Assembly (NCBI GenBank): GCA_013204555.1
Contig: JABMNO010000003.1
Location: forward strand, 1 to 43,789
Direction of reading: 5' to 3'
Length of the DNA stretch: 43,789 nucleotides
From: Chloroflexota bacterium
GTDB taxonomy: Bacteria > Chloroflexota > Dehalococcoidia > Lucifugimonadales > Lucifugimonadaceae
Shown: positions 16,998 through 25,594 of the stretch, piece by piece
How positions within the stretch are numbered: position 1 is the first letter of the stretch
Layout of the letters: each line of letters starts with the position of its first letter
The notes under the pieces: model-generated
Seen by the model: only the letters and a program-made list of their open reading frames with translations
Databases searched by the model: none
Told to the model about the DNA's origin: nothing
Translations under genes and position numbers: made by a program

Positions 16998-18698
16998 TTA
17001 CGTCACCGTTACAGTGGCCTCGGCCAGATCGCTCTGTGTTCTGTTCATCGATTTCCGCAATGCCTCGGTCTCGACGGAGGGCGATACCCCAAGCGCTGTC
17101 CAGAGTGATTCTGCGCATACGGCGTACTGACGGATCGCGTCGTCTTGCCTGCCCGCAGCGACGAACGCGCGCATGAGCGAACGATGTGCCGACTCAAAGG
17201 CTGGCTCAATCAACAGGGCACGCTGATACATCTGAATGGCTCGCTCAAGTTGTCCTGTTTCCTCGTGGAGACTTCCGATCAGCGAAACGAGATCAAGGTA
17301 CACCTCGGCCAGTCGGGCACGCTGCCCCATGCACCAGTCGCTGTACTCCTCATCCTCCATGAAGGGACCGCCATAAAGATCGACCGCCTGGCTCCCCACC
17401 CGAATCGCTTCTTTCTGATATCCGAGGTCTGCGAGTGCGAGGCACCGCTGATGCCGTTCCAGAAACTCATCAACGTCAATATCCACAGATTCGCGAATAA
17501 ATTTGACCCGTTCTCCGTCGATTTCAATGAAAGCGGACGGCATACCCGATGCTAACTCTGGTTCAAGCGCTCTTTTGAGGGAGTGAATGACAACTCGCAG
17601 GTTCTGGTTTGCAGACGCCGGTGGGGCATCCCCCCAGAGGCATTCGATAATCTCCTCGCGGCTTAATCCGCCGCGATTGGTAGAGGCCAGCCGACGCAGT
17701 AGTTCCAGACCGCGCTTTCGCGTAAACGCGTTGTGTGGAACATCAACATCGTCAACTTGAATCCGAAATCTGCCTAACGAAGTGATTTTTAATCGCTTTG
17801 CCGTATCCAATCCCGTGGATAGTGCAGTGGACCAGCGCAGGAAAGCACTTAATTGTGTTGCAAGGGGATACAACGCCCGGATCGCTGCACCTACCTGAAA
17901 TTCGTTTGTTGGGCCTTCAACTTGAATTGTTCCCAACAAACGATCGTCGGCCAACAGGGGGACGCAAACGCTCAGGCACACAGTTGAATTTGAATCCACT
18001 GATGTTGTTGTTTCAAGTACGGGAAGATGGAGTCGGCTGGTTTCCTGATGAGAAGTGAGCCGGTTTTCTGGATGCAAACCCGGAGTTATTTCTCCCTTGG
18101 CATGTGTGTAACCGAGAAGACCTGATTTCCCGGAGTCCCCGATAACGACCCTGATTGACCCGGATGAGGCTCCCGTGGCCTCAACCGCGGCAGAGATAAC
18201 CAGTCGGGCGGCGTGATCGACATCCCTTGTGCCCAGCAGGGCAGGGAGGACGCTCTGGGTAGCTTCGATCTCTGAGGGGCTTCCCCACGGATCATCGGCA
18301 TCGCGATCGCCAAGAAAGACAAGCGTCGCGTTGAGTGAGGGGACAGCGCATCTCAGCAGCAAGCACTCGATTCGACGTTGTTGAACGGTTCCCGCACCCG
18401 TCATCAGGCGTCTCGAATGGGCCCACTGATACTGATTTGATCCGAACACTGGGCATCCGTTTGCACAGGGCAGACCTGTTTGGCTATCAACTGCGGGGAC
18501 AGCATCGAAGCATGACTGCCCAATCAAATCGCACTCTGATGTCGCCAGAAGCAGTTCCGTGGATTGGTTTGCATGCACGACACGCTGCTTCCTGTCCAAC
18601 ACCATTACTGGTTCGTCCATCAGGGCCAGGTATCGCTCCAAATATCTCCACCCAATCTCCGCCTCACACCACGGCGGCAACCTGGATTCATCAGACAT
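16998..18698 (-). CDS. PAS-GAF-SARP/BTAD transcriptional regulator
   Basis: 566 residues. A PAS-like sensor domain (about 18-130) carries a Cys set C56, C63, C78, C82 (LPCANGCPVF). A GAF-like domain follows (about 145-300). Residues 312-400 form an OmpR-type winged helix (LGRFRIQVDD, LSREEIIECLWGD, NLRVVIHSLKRALEP) and 405-555 the BTAD helical repeat region (LERAIQMYQRALLIEPAFESAHRSL is cut here to its pattern), as in SARP activators. It is divergent from nosZ across a 266-base control region with direct repeats, so it is a likely regulator of the nos genes. The Cys set could hold a metal or Fe-S centre or act as a thiol switch. Confidence 0.85.
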   Translation of the reverse strand: MSDESRLPPWCEAEIGWRYLERYLALMDEPVMVLDRKQRVVHANQSTELLLATSECDLIGQSCFDAVPAVDSQTGLPCANGCPVFGSNQYQWAHSRRLMTGAGTVQQRRIECLLLRCAVPSLNATLVFLGDRDADDPWGSPSEIEATQSVLPALLGTRDVDHAARLVISAAVEATGASSGSIRVVIGDSGKSGLLGYTHAKGEITPGLHPENRLTSHQETSRLHLPVLETTTSVDSNSTVCLSVCVPLLADDRLLGTIQVEGPTNEFQVGAAIRALYPLATQLSAFLRWSTALSTGLDTAKRLKITSLGRFRIQVDDVDVPHNAFTRKRGLELLRRLASTNRGGLSREEIIECLWGDAPPASANQNLRVVIHSLKRALEPELASGMPSAFIEIDGERVKFIRESVDIDVDEFLERHQRCLALADLGYQKEAIRVGSQAVDLYGGPFMEDEEYSDWCMGQRARLAEVYLDLVSLIGSLHEETGQLERAIQMYQRALLIEPAFESAHRSLMRAFVAAGRQDDAIRQYAVCAESLWTALGVSPSVETEALRKSMNRTQSDLAEATVTVT

Positions 18699-18774
18699 TA
18701 AACGTTAGCGGCTGTGCCGGATGTCCCGGCGGGGTAGCAGTCCTATTTATGTGAGAAACATGTGAGGATTGGGC

Positions 18775-18843
18775 TGTGACGGGGTAAAAATCGGGATTTA
18801 ACGCCAGCGGTGTAACGGCCTTGTAACGGGTGGAATTTAACTT
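18775..18843 (+). promoter_or_regulatory. Direct repeats, candidate SARP operator for nosZ
   Basis: TGTAACGG occurs at 18811 and again at 18822, exactly 11 bases apart. Related octamers lie at 18775 (TGTGACGG), 18797 (TTTAACGC) and 18836 (TTTAACTT); 18775 to 18797 is 22 bases. Direct repeats at 11- or 22-bp steps are the known binding pattern of SARP regulators, and one is encoded next door. nosZ starts about 120 bases downstream. I find no convincing FNR-type palindrome here. Confidence 0.5.
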
Positions 18844-18964
18844 TGTGAAAGTCGCCACAAGCGAATTCGTGGAGCCAGTCTTTCCGACATTTCTACGATC
18901 GCCAGATCGGGCCCGGGAGTCGGGTCAATGTGTGGCTAAGCGCATCGCGCACGGAGGCCATTAG

Positions 18965-21013
18965 ATGGTTGCTATCGCAACGCTGAATCGAAGAAAAATC
19001 TGGGCAATCGCATTGACGATGGCCCTCGTCGCAGTATTTGCTGCAGTCGCCTGCAGCAGTGGGGATGAAGATGATCCCACGGCTGCTCCGGCGGCATCTG
19101 CACAGGGTCAATTGGGAGGCGATGCAAAAAGCATTGCGGAACGGAGAGGACTATCCGACGCCGACATTGAGGCGGCGTTGAAGACATTCACGCCCACAGG
19201 CGTTATGGACGAATATCTCATGTTCTCCTCTGGAGGACATTCAGGGCAGCTTCACGTCATTGGTATGCCGTCTATGAGACTGCTCAAAACAATCGCGGTA
19301 TTCACGCCGGAGTCGTGGCAGGGATACGGAATAGGTTCGAACGAGTCCGAAGAGGTATTGGAAGGCGGACGGGTAAACGGTGATGAAGTTCTCTGGGGAG
19401 ACACTCATCACCCGGCGCTGACCGAGACAGCCGGTGAGTATGACGGTGAGTTCGTTTTCACCAATGACAAAGCGAATGCGCGTGTCGCGGTTATCTCGCT
19501 GAAGGACTTCGAGACAAAGCAGATCGTCAAGAACCCAATTACTCTGAGCGACCACGGCGCCACAATGGTGACTCCAAACTCAGAATGGGTTATTGAGGGC
19601 GGCCAGTACGCCATGCCGCTAAGCGGTGACTACGCTCCAATCTCCGACTACCAGGAGAAGTATCGTGGCATGGTGACTATGTGGAAATTTGACCGGGCAG
19701 CCGGACGGATAGATACAACCCAGTCATTCGCCATTGAACTCCCACCTTACTGGCAGGATCTCTGTGACGCCGGGAAACTGGTCAGTGAAGGCTGGTTTGT
19801 ATGTGGATCATTCAATACTGAGATGGCAACCGGCGGAAACCAGGACGGAAATCCACCGTTTGAGGCCGGGGCTTCCCAGGCTGATATGGATTACCTCCAC
19901 GTCTTCAACATTGAGAAGGCTATTGCCGCCCGTGATGCCGGTAAGACCGTCCAGATCCAGGGCTTCCCTGTGATTCCTCTTGAGGTTGCCGCCTCAGACG
20001 GAATTCTGCACCTGGTCCCGGAGCCAAAGAGCCCACACGGGGCTGACGTAACGCCTGGCGGCGAATACATCGTTGTGTCTGGAAAGCTTGACCCCCACGT
20101 AACGATCTACTCGTTCGACAAAATAATTGCTGCGATCGCGGCCGGACCTGCTGAGACGGACAGTTTTGGTGTCCCCGTCCTGGCTTTTGACGATGTAGTT
20201 GAAGCGCAGGTCGAGGTTGGCCTGGGACCGCTTCACACGCAGTTCGACAACAAGGGCTACGCCTACACAAGCCTGTTCCTTGATAGCGCCGTAGCCCGCT
20301 GGACGCTCGGTGGTCCATACGCGTCCCTCAACCCGGATCCTGAGTGGTCTCTGATCACAAAGACCCAGGTTCACTACAACGTAGGTCATATTGCTGCAGC
20401 CGAGGGCGACACAGTCTCTCCAGATGGCAAGTACCTGGTGTCTTTGAACAAGTGGTCGTTGGACCGGTTCAACCTCGTTGGGCCATTACTGCCGCAGAAC
20501 TTCCAGTTGCTCGACATTGAAGGCACCGGCGAAGAGATGCCGGTGATCTATGACATGCCAGTCGGATTTGGTGAGCCTCACTACGCGCAGATCATCAAGG
20601 CTGACAAGATCCATGCGTGGGAGGTCTACCCTGAGATTGGCTTCAACCCGCTGACCGGCGAGATTGATCCTTCCGCGACGCTGGCCGGTGAAGAGCGAGT
20701 GGAGCGAGATGGCAACACGGTTCATGTTTACATGACCGCTGTACGTAGCCACTTCACACCTGAACACGTAACGGTGAAGGAAGGCGATCACGTGGCCTGG
20801 CACATCACAAACATTGAACGTGGTCTGGATGCCACACATGGTTTTGCCATGCCGGGCAAGAACGTAAGCCTGAGCATTGAGCCAGGCGAGACCATCACCA
20901 CAGAGTTTGATGTGACGGACGACGGAGTCTTTCCTTTTTACTGCACAGAGTTCTGCTCAGCGCTTCATCTTGAGATGGCCGGGTACTTCTTGGTAGAGCC
21001 GAGCGGAAGTTAG
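18965..21013 (+). CDS. nosZ: Nitrous oxide reductase, clade II type
   Basis: 682 residues; reduces N2O to N2 outside the cytoplasmic membrane. The seven CuZ histidines are all visible: H148-H149 (GDTHHPAL), H197 (LSDHG), H358 (SPHGAD), H424 (GPLHTQFD), H475 (NVGHIAA) and H539 (GEPHYAQ). The C-terminal cupredoxin domain has CuA ligands H625, C660, C664, H668 and M671 in CTEFCSALHLEM; the third residue is Glu where clade I enzymes have Trp. The N-terminus is a short Sec-like signal ending AVAC (C30), lipobox-like, not a long Tat signal, and a linker follows. GGAGG precedes the ATG. These points place it in clade II. Confidence 0.96.
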   Translation: MVAIATLNRRKIWAIALTMALVAVFAAVACSSGDEDDPTAAPAASAQGQLGGDAKSIAERRGLSDADIEAALKTFTPTGVMDEYLMFSSGGHSGQLHVIGMPSMRLLKTIAVFTPESWQGYGIGSNESEEVLEGGRVNGDEVLWGDTHHPALTETAGEYDGEFVFTNDKANARVAVISLKDFETKQIVKNPITLSDHGATMVTPNSEWVIEGGQYAMPLSGDYAPISDYQEKYRGMVTMWKFDRAAGRIDTTQSFAIELPPYWQDLCDAGKLVSEGWFVCGSFNTEMATGGNQDGNPPFEAGASQADMDYLHVFNIEKAIAARDAGKTVQIQGFPVIPLEVAASDGILHLVPEPKSPHGADVTPGGEYIVVSGKLDPHVTIYSFDKIIAAIAAGPAETDSFGVPVLAFDDVVEAQVEVGLGPLHTQFDNKGYAYTSLFLDSAVARWTLGGPYASLNPDPEWSLITKTQVHYNVGHIAAAEGDTVSPDGKYLVSLNKWSLDRFNLVGPLLPQNFQLLDIEGTGEEMPVIYDMPVGFGEPHYAQIIKADKIHAWEVYPEIGFNPLTGEIDPSATLAGEERVERDGNTVHVYMTAVRSHFTPEHVTVKEGDHVAWHITNIERGLDATHGFAMPGKNVSLSIEPGETITTEFDVTDDGVFPFYCTEFCSALHLEMAGYFLVEPSGS

Positions 21014-21049
21014 ACAGGGAAGGATTAGCCACACAACTTGACCGATTTC

Positions 21050-21074
21050 CCCCGCCTGTCCGTTACAGGCGGGG
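21050..21074 (+). promoter_or_regulatory. Strong hairpin between nosZ and nosB
   Basis: CCCCGCCTGT-CCGTT-ACAGGCGGGG is a perfect 10-bp stem with a 5-nt loop, 36 bases after the nosZ stop. It lacks a T-run, so it is more likely to protect the nosZ message or partly stop transcription than to end it. Confidence 0.55.
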
Positions 21075-21149
21075 ATTGATCAAACCCCGGGTGAGTGACT
21101 CGCCCTCCGCGTTAATTCCCCGGGGACCAGCTAGAAGTGAGTATTTGGA

Positions 21150-21848
21150 ATGACGTCGCTAGCTGAAATTAAGGAGCGGGCATTTGGCCCAAGGGTGCCT
21201 CGCGAAGAGATTTTTCGAGATCCGCTACGGTTTTTGTTGCCCACCATATTCATTGGCGTCGCTGGCATCCTGCTGATCATCTCGACTTTTTTCCCCTACT
21301 GGACTCTGGAGATGCAAGCGCCGCAATTTCCCAAGGGGCTTGAAATTCAAGTCTATGTAGACGAAATGGTGGGCGATGTACACGAGATCGATGGTCTAAA
21401 CCACTACATCGGCATGCGACCTCTTTCTGAGGCCGGCCAGCTTGAGCGATCGCTGAGCATCATCATGGTGGGAGTGGTCATAGGACTCCTCGTGGGAGCA
21501 GTCTATGTTCATAACCCATGTGCGCTGATCCTGACATGGCCCGCCGTACTGTGGCCTGCGATATTTCTTGGCGACCTATTTTTCTGGATGTGGAATTTTG
21601 GAACACATCTGGATGAAGGAGCCGCGTTTAGCAACATCATTGATCCATTCACGCCACCCATCATTGGACAAGGGACAGTGGCCCAGTTCCATACGAACGC
21701 CGTCTGGGACACGGGGTTATTGATCGCGTTCGGTGCCAGTGGTCTCGTGATCGTGGGTTTGATCCTCCACCGCCGAGCGTATAAACCTCTGCTTGATCGT
21801 GTCAAGGCCGAGCGAGCCGCTGAGGCGATCCCTGTGGCGGAAGCCTGA
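21150..21848 (+). CDS. nosB: NosB-like membrane protein of the nos cluster
   Basis: 232 residues with four likely membrane helices (about 28-50, 101-120, 124-148 and 175-196). An extracytoplasmic loop after helix 1 holds FFPYWTLEMQAPQFPKGL and GDVHEIDGLNHYIGM, a pattern I associate with membrane proteins of nos clusters and related copper-enzyme loci. In clade II clusters a membrane protein called NosB sits directly after nosZ, as here. Its role is not settled; electron transfer or maturation are the usual suggestions. It ends 2 bases before the nosDF start. Confidence 0.7.
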   Translation: MTSLAEIKERAFGPRVPREEIFRDPLRFLLPTIFIGVAGILLIISTFFPYWTLEMQAPQFPKGLEIQVYVDEMVGDVHEIDGLNHYIGMRPLSEAGQLERSLSIIMVGVVIGLLVGAVYVHNPCALILTWPAVLWPAIFLGDLFFWMWNFGTHLDEGAAFSNIIDPFTPPIIGQGTVAQFHTNAVWDTGLLIAFGASGLVIVGLILHRRAYKPLLDRVKAERAAEAIPVAEA

Positions 21849-21850
21849 AG

Positions 21851-24202
21851 ATGAAAATGGGAGGCCTGTTGACGCCACTTCTGCTCATCGCTGGTCTCGT
21901 CATAATCGCTTGCTCCGGTTCGAATGACGCTTCTGCCACCGATTCCAGGATAGGTGTGTTCCTGGATGGCTCACCGATCGCAGATCTGAGCACGGCGCTG
22001 AACATGGCTCAAGATGGATCGCGTATCGAACTTTGGGGAGGCCGATACGAGGGCCAGTTTTCTATTCAGAAAAGCATCTCGATTCAAGGCTTCAATGATC
22101 CACTGATCGACGGTCAGGGTCGGGGTTCCGTCTTCTCGATCAGCGCGCCAAATGTTGAGATCAGGGGCCTCACAATCAAGGGTTCCGGGCTGCAACTGGT
22201 TCACGAACACGCCGCAATCGAAGCCGAGAAGGCGCCGGGAGCGGTCATAGAGGACAACACAATCTCGGAGTCGCTTTTCGGGATATATCTGAGGCAGTCA
22301 GCGAACTCCGTCATCAGGAACAATCGGATCGTTGGCAAAGACCTTGATATCGCCCGTCGGGGAGACGCAATTCGCGTCTGGTACAGCGCTGACACGATTA
22401 TCCAGAACAATATCGTGAAGGAAAGCCGAGACGTGGTGCTCTGGTATTCAGAGCGTTTGCAGATCCAGGGCAACGATATCTCGGACGGCCGGTACGGCCT
22501 CCACTTTATGTATTCAGACGATGCCAACGTCCAGAACAACCGCCTGATCAACAACTCCGTAGGCGCGTTCCTCATGTATAGCCGTCGGCTGAGCATGGTT
22601 GAGAACGTTATTGGCGCAAATCGAGGTCCAAGCGGCTACGGGATTGGCCTCAAGGATATGGACGACGCCGTAATTCAACGCAATCTGTTTGCTGACAATC
22701 GCGTCGGAGCATGGGTTGATAACTCACCTCGGGAGATCGATTCGACAACGATATGGGAAGGCAACGTCTTCACGCTGAACGATTTCGGCCTGCGGATAAT
22801 GCCTTCAGTTCACGATAATCACTACACAGCCAACTCCTTCGCCGATAACCAGGAGCAAGTACAAGTTGCCGGCGGTGGTGACCTCATGGACAACAACTGG
22901 TCAGTGGATGGAGTGGGGAACTACTGGAGCGATTACGCGGGATATGACGCGGACAGTGACGGCATAGGTGATGTCGCCTACAAGTCTGAGCACCTGTTTG
23001 AAGATCTCGCGCTAGAGCACCCGGAGGCAAGGATATTGACTTACAGTCCAGCGGCTCAGGCGATCGAGTTCGCAGCGAGAGCCCTGCCGTTCTTCCGGCC
23101 TGAAGCCAAGTTCACGGATCCTGCGCCAATGATGTCTCCTGCAGCGTTGCCGGGACTGTCGCTCAACAATGGTGAATCACGGGCGGGAGCCATCGCAGCG
23201 CCGTTTGGACTGCTTGCAGTCGCCTTTGGCGCGATCGCTGCGGTGCGGAGATCGGGGGGCGATTCACCTGTCTTCCAGCCACTGGTACGACACAGTCCGC
23301 TCATCGTGGCCGATTCCCATGCTTCACCTGCCTTAGAAATCCGGGGATTGCGCAAGCGATTCGGAAAAGTGGAGGCACTTCGAGGTATCAATTTCACGAT
23401 TGAGCGCGGTGAATCGGTCGCTTTATGGGGTTCCAATGGAGCCGGTAAAACTACGGCATTGCGCTGCATTTTGGGCCTCGTCCCATCACAAGGGGAGATC
23501 AACATTTGTGGGATCGATATGCGCAAGGACGGCCGCGAAGGGCGTCGACGTATTGGTGTGGTTCCCCAGGAGATTGGATTCCACAGCGACTTGACCGTGA
23601 ACGAAACCATGCTGTTCTATCGACAGATCAGAAGCGCGCCATCGGTCGAAGGTGCAGCCCTTTTGGAGCGAGTGGGTCTCACGATGCACGCCGATAAGCA
23701 GGTTCGGCAACTATCAGGTGGTCTACGGCAGCGGCTCGCGCTTGCCGTGGCGCTTCTCGGAAATCCCGAGGTTCTGCTTCTTGATGAGCCAACAACAAAT
23801 CTGGACGCCGGGGCCAGGGAGGAATTTCTTCGCATTCTGGAAGAGCTTAGGGACGATTCTCGAACGTTCATTTTCGCTTCCCACCGGCCCGGCGAAGTGT
23901 TTCGTCTTGCCGATAGGGTCATCGTGCTTGATGAAGGCCTCATCGTAAAAGACGCCATCCCTGCGGAATGTCTGGGTGATCCGAGGAATGTCACCTCGAT
24001 GCGAATTGAGGTTGGCTCCGACAATATTAGTGCTGCGGTCAGCGCTCTGGCAGAACAGGGTATGAACGCCTCGCGCAACCACACGGGAGTGCGTGTTGGG
24101 GTTCCAACGGACTCCAAAGCTACAGCTCTGGCGGTCCTTCTGAAGGCCGGTTTCCCGGTAAGCGACTTCGATTTGGAGGAGACGGATCATGATGCCGATT
24201 GA
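21851..24202 (+). CDS. nosDF: NosD-NosF fusion protein (copper-site maturation)
   Basis: 783 residues with two normally separate proteins in one frame. Residues 1-21 are a lipoprotein-like signal (VIIAC, C21). Residues 30-400 are the NosD right-handed beta-helix with many short repeats (IRNN, IQNN, VQNN, IQRN). Residues 446-465 form one membrane helix followed by RR. Residues 494-783 are a NosF ABC ATPase: Walker A GSNGAGKTT (527-535), signature LSGG (621-624), Walker B LLLDEP (D645, E646) and H678. NosDFY delivers copper or sulfur for CuZ assembly. The helix gives a sensible topology: NosD outside, ATPase inside. A GTG at 23306 could allow separate NosF, but no ribosome site is visible there. 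Confidence 0.92.
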   Translation: MKMGGLLTPLLLIAGLVIIACSGSNDASATDSRIGVFLDGSPIADLSTALNMAQDGSRIELWGGRYEGQFSIQKSISIQGFNDPLIDGQGRGSVFSISAPNVEIRGLTIKGSGLQLVHEHAAIEAEKAPGAVIEDNTISESLFGIYLRQSANSVIRNNRIVGKDLDIARRGDAIRVWYSADTIIQNNIVKESRDVVLWYSERLQIQGNDISDGRYGLHFMYSDDANVQNNRLINNSVGAFLMYSRRLSMVENVIGANRGPSGYGIGLKDMDDAVIQRNLFADNRVGAWVDNSPREIDSTTIWEGNVFTLNDFGLRIMPSVHDNHYTANSFADNQEQVQVAGGGDLMDNNWSVDGVGNYWSDYAGYDADSDGIGDVAYKSEHLFEDLALEHPEARILTYSPAAQAIEFAARALPFFRPEAKFTDPAPMMSPAALPGLSLNNGESRAGAIAAPFGLLAVAFGAIAAVRRSGGDSPVFQPLVRHSPLIVADSHASPALEIRGLRKRFGKVEALRGINFTIERGESVALWGSNGAGKTTALRCILGLVPSQGEINICGIDMRKDGREGRRRIGVVPQEIGFHSDLTVNETMLFYRQIRSAPSVEGAALLERVGLTMHADKQVRQLSGGLRQRLALAVALLGNPEVLLLDEPTTNLDAGAREEFLRILEELRDDSRTFIFASHRPGEVFRLADRVIVLDEGLIVKDAIPAECLGDPRNVTSMRIEVGSDNISAAVSALAEQGMNASRNHTGVRVGVPTDSKATALAVLLKAGFPVSDFDLEETDHDAD

Positions 24203-25028
24203 TCTACGAATCACAAAGGTTCTAGCCATCAAAGAGCTGCGTGATGCCACTCGAAACCGCTGGTTTGCCCTGTATGCGATCGGTTTCGGCGGATTGGCCA
24301 CTGCACTTTCGTATCTGGCGTTATCCGGCGCAGGCTCGTACGGGGTGGCGGGATTTGGAAAGACCTCTGCTACCCTCATCAACCTCGTGATTCTGATCGT
24401 GCCGCTCATGGGGCTAACCCTCGGGGCGCTTTCAATCGCTGGTGACAGGGAAAGCGGCGCCCTCGCATACGTGATGGCTCAGCCAGTTTCGACGCTTGAG
24501 ATCCTCATCGCGAAATTCATTGGCCTGGGCGCAGGCCTCGCGGGTGCGCTCGCCGTAGGCTTCGGGTTCTCTGGGCTCATAGTCGCGTGGCAGGGTACAG
24601 CTGGAAATACCGGAGACTACCTCGGCCTGGTGGGGTTAGCGATACTGTTAGCGTTAGCGAGTCTGAGCGTAGGGCTTCTGTTATCTGCGGGGCTCCAAAA
24701 GAGCGCGACAGCGATTGGTGTTTCACTGTTTCTCTGGCTCCTGCTCGCGTTCGCCAGCGACCTCGGCCTTATGGGAACCGCAGTGGTTCTCGACATAGGA
24801 ATTCGAGAGTTATTTGCGATAGCTCTGATCAATCCACTTCAGGTTTTCAAGATGGCAGCCGTACTGACAATCCGGGGCGACCTTGAAGTCCTTGGTCCGG
24901 CAGGACTGTATGCCGTACGCACCTACGGCGATGGACTCCTTCCGCTGCTCATCGGGATACTGGCGCTCTGGGTCGTCGTCCCATTTTCCCTTGGATATAT
25001 CGTCTTCTCCCGAAAGGGAGCGATTTAG
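24189..25028 (+). CDS. nosY: NosY-type ABC permease
   Basis: 279 residues with six likely membrane helices. The early cytoplasmic segment ITKVLAIKELRDATRNRWF and the GDRESGALAYVMAQPVS loop are typical of NosY and ABC-2 permeases. It forms the membrane channel part of the NosDFY maturation transporter. Its start lies 14 bases inside the end of nosDF, with GGAGGAG about 8 bases upstream, so the two are translationally coupled. Confidence 0.88.
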   Translation: MMPIDLRITKVLAIKELRDATRNRWFALYAIGFGGLATALSYLALSGAGSYGVAGFGKTSATLINLVILIVPLMGLTLGALSIAGDRESGALAYVMAQPVSTLEILIAKFIGLGAGLAGALAVGFGFSGLIVAWQGTAGNTGDYLGLVGLAILLALASLSVGLLLSAGLQKSATAIGVSLFLWLLLAFASDLGLMGTAVVLDIGIRELFAIALINPLQVFKMAAVLTIRGDLEVLGPAGLYAVRTYGDGLLPLLIGILALWVVVPFSLGYIVFSRKGAI

Positions 25029-25579
25029 TGCGCGGAGATATCGTTGCATTGGTAGTTGGGACGCTGGTGATACTGGCGCTTTCATGCTCATCGCCGATTA
25101 ACGTGGAGAAACCGCCCGAGATTCGGTACGGCGAAGACGTTTGTGCAGAGTGCCACATGTTCATCAGCGAAGAGCGGTTTGCCGCGGCCTATGTGCTTCC
25201 TGACGGGACGTCGAGGCTATTCGATGATCTGGGTGGCATGCTTGAGTACGATCGAGCGAATGATGAAGCCGTTGCGATCTACTGGGCGCATGATTTCCAC
25301 TCAGGGGAGTGGGTGAAGGCACCAGAGGCAACTATCGTTCTCTCTGATGCGATAGTGACCCCGATGGGGCACGGTGTAGTTGCATTCACCGCTTATGACG
25401 AGGCTGCACAGTTCGCGAGATTGAACAGCGGCACGGTTTTTACATTCCTTGATCTCCAGGAGGGTACCGAAGACTCTGAAGGATCGGAAAGCGTGGCGCC
25501 AATTCCGGGCCACGATGTTGGCGACGCGATGCCAGGAATATTGGTTGATCATTCGGTGACTGGCTCAGCAAGAAATTAG
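25028..25579 (+). CDS. nosL: NosL copper chaperone lipoprotein
   Basis: 183 residues. It starts at GTG, sharing one base with the nosY stop. The signal ends ALSC (C20), a lipobox. The copper motif is C39-A-E-C42-H-M44, where most NosL proteins have CxxCGM, and a TPMGHG motif follows at 111-116. NosL supplies Cu(I) to apo-NosZ. The last 30 residues are a flexible acidic tail. Confidence 0.9.
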   Translation: MRGDIVALVVGTLVILALSCSSPINVEKPPEIRYGEDVCAECHMFISEERFAAAYVLPDGTSRLFDDLGGMLEYDRANDEAVAIYWAHDFHSGEWVKAPEATIVLSDAIVTPMGHGVVAFTAYDEAAQFARLNSGTVFTFLDLQEGTEDSEGSESVAPIPGHDVGDAMPGILVDHSVTGSARN

Positions 25580-25594
25580 TTGGAGGGCATTGTG

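Noticed and set aside
18700..18964. FNR-type site before nosZ
   Set aside because: I searched for a TTGAT-N4-ATCAA palindrome and found none close enough to support.
23100..23350. nosD-nosF junction as a frameshift artefact
   Set aside because: The frame is continuous, and the linker encodes a proper membrane helix followed by Arg-Arg, which gives the correct topology. A read check is still listed with the finding.
23723..24409. Minus-strand open frame of 228 codons
   Set aside because: Antisense to the NosF part of nosDF and to nosY; composition is that of a shadow frame.
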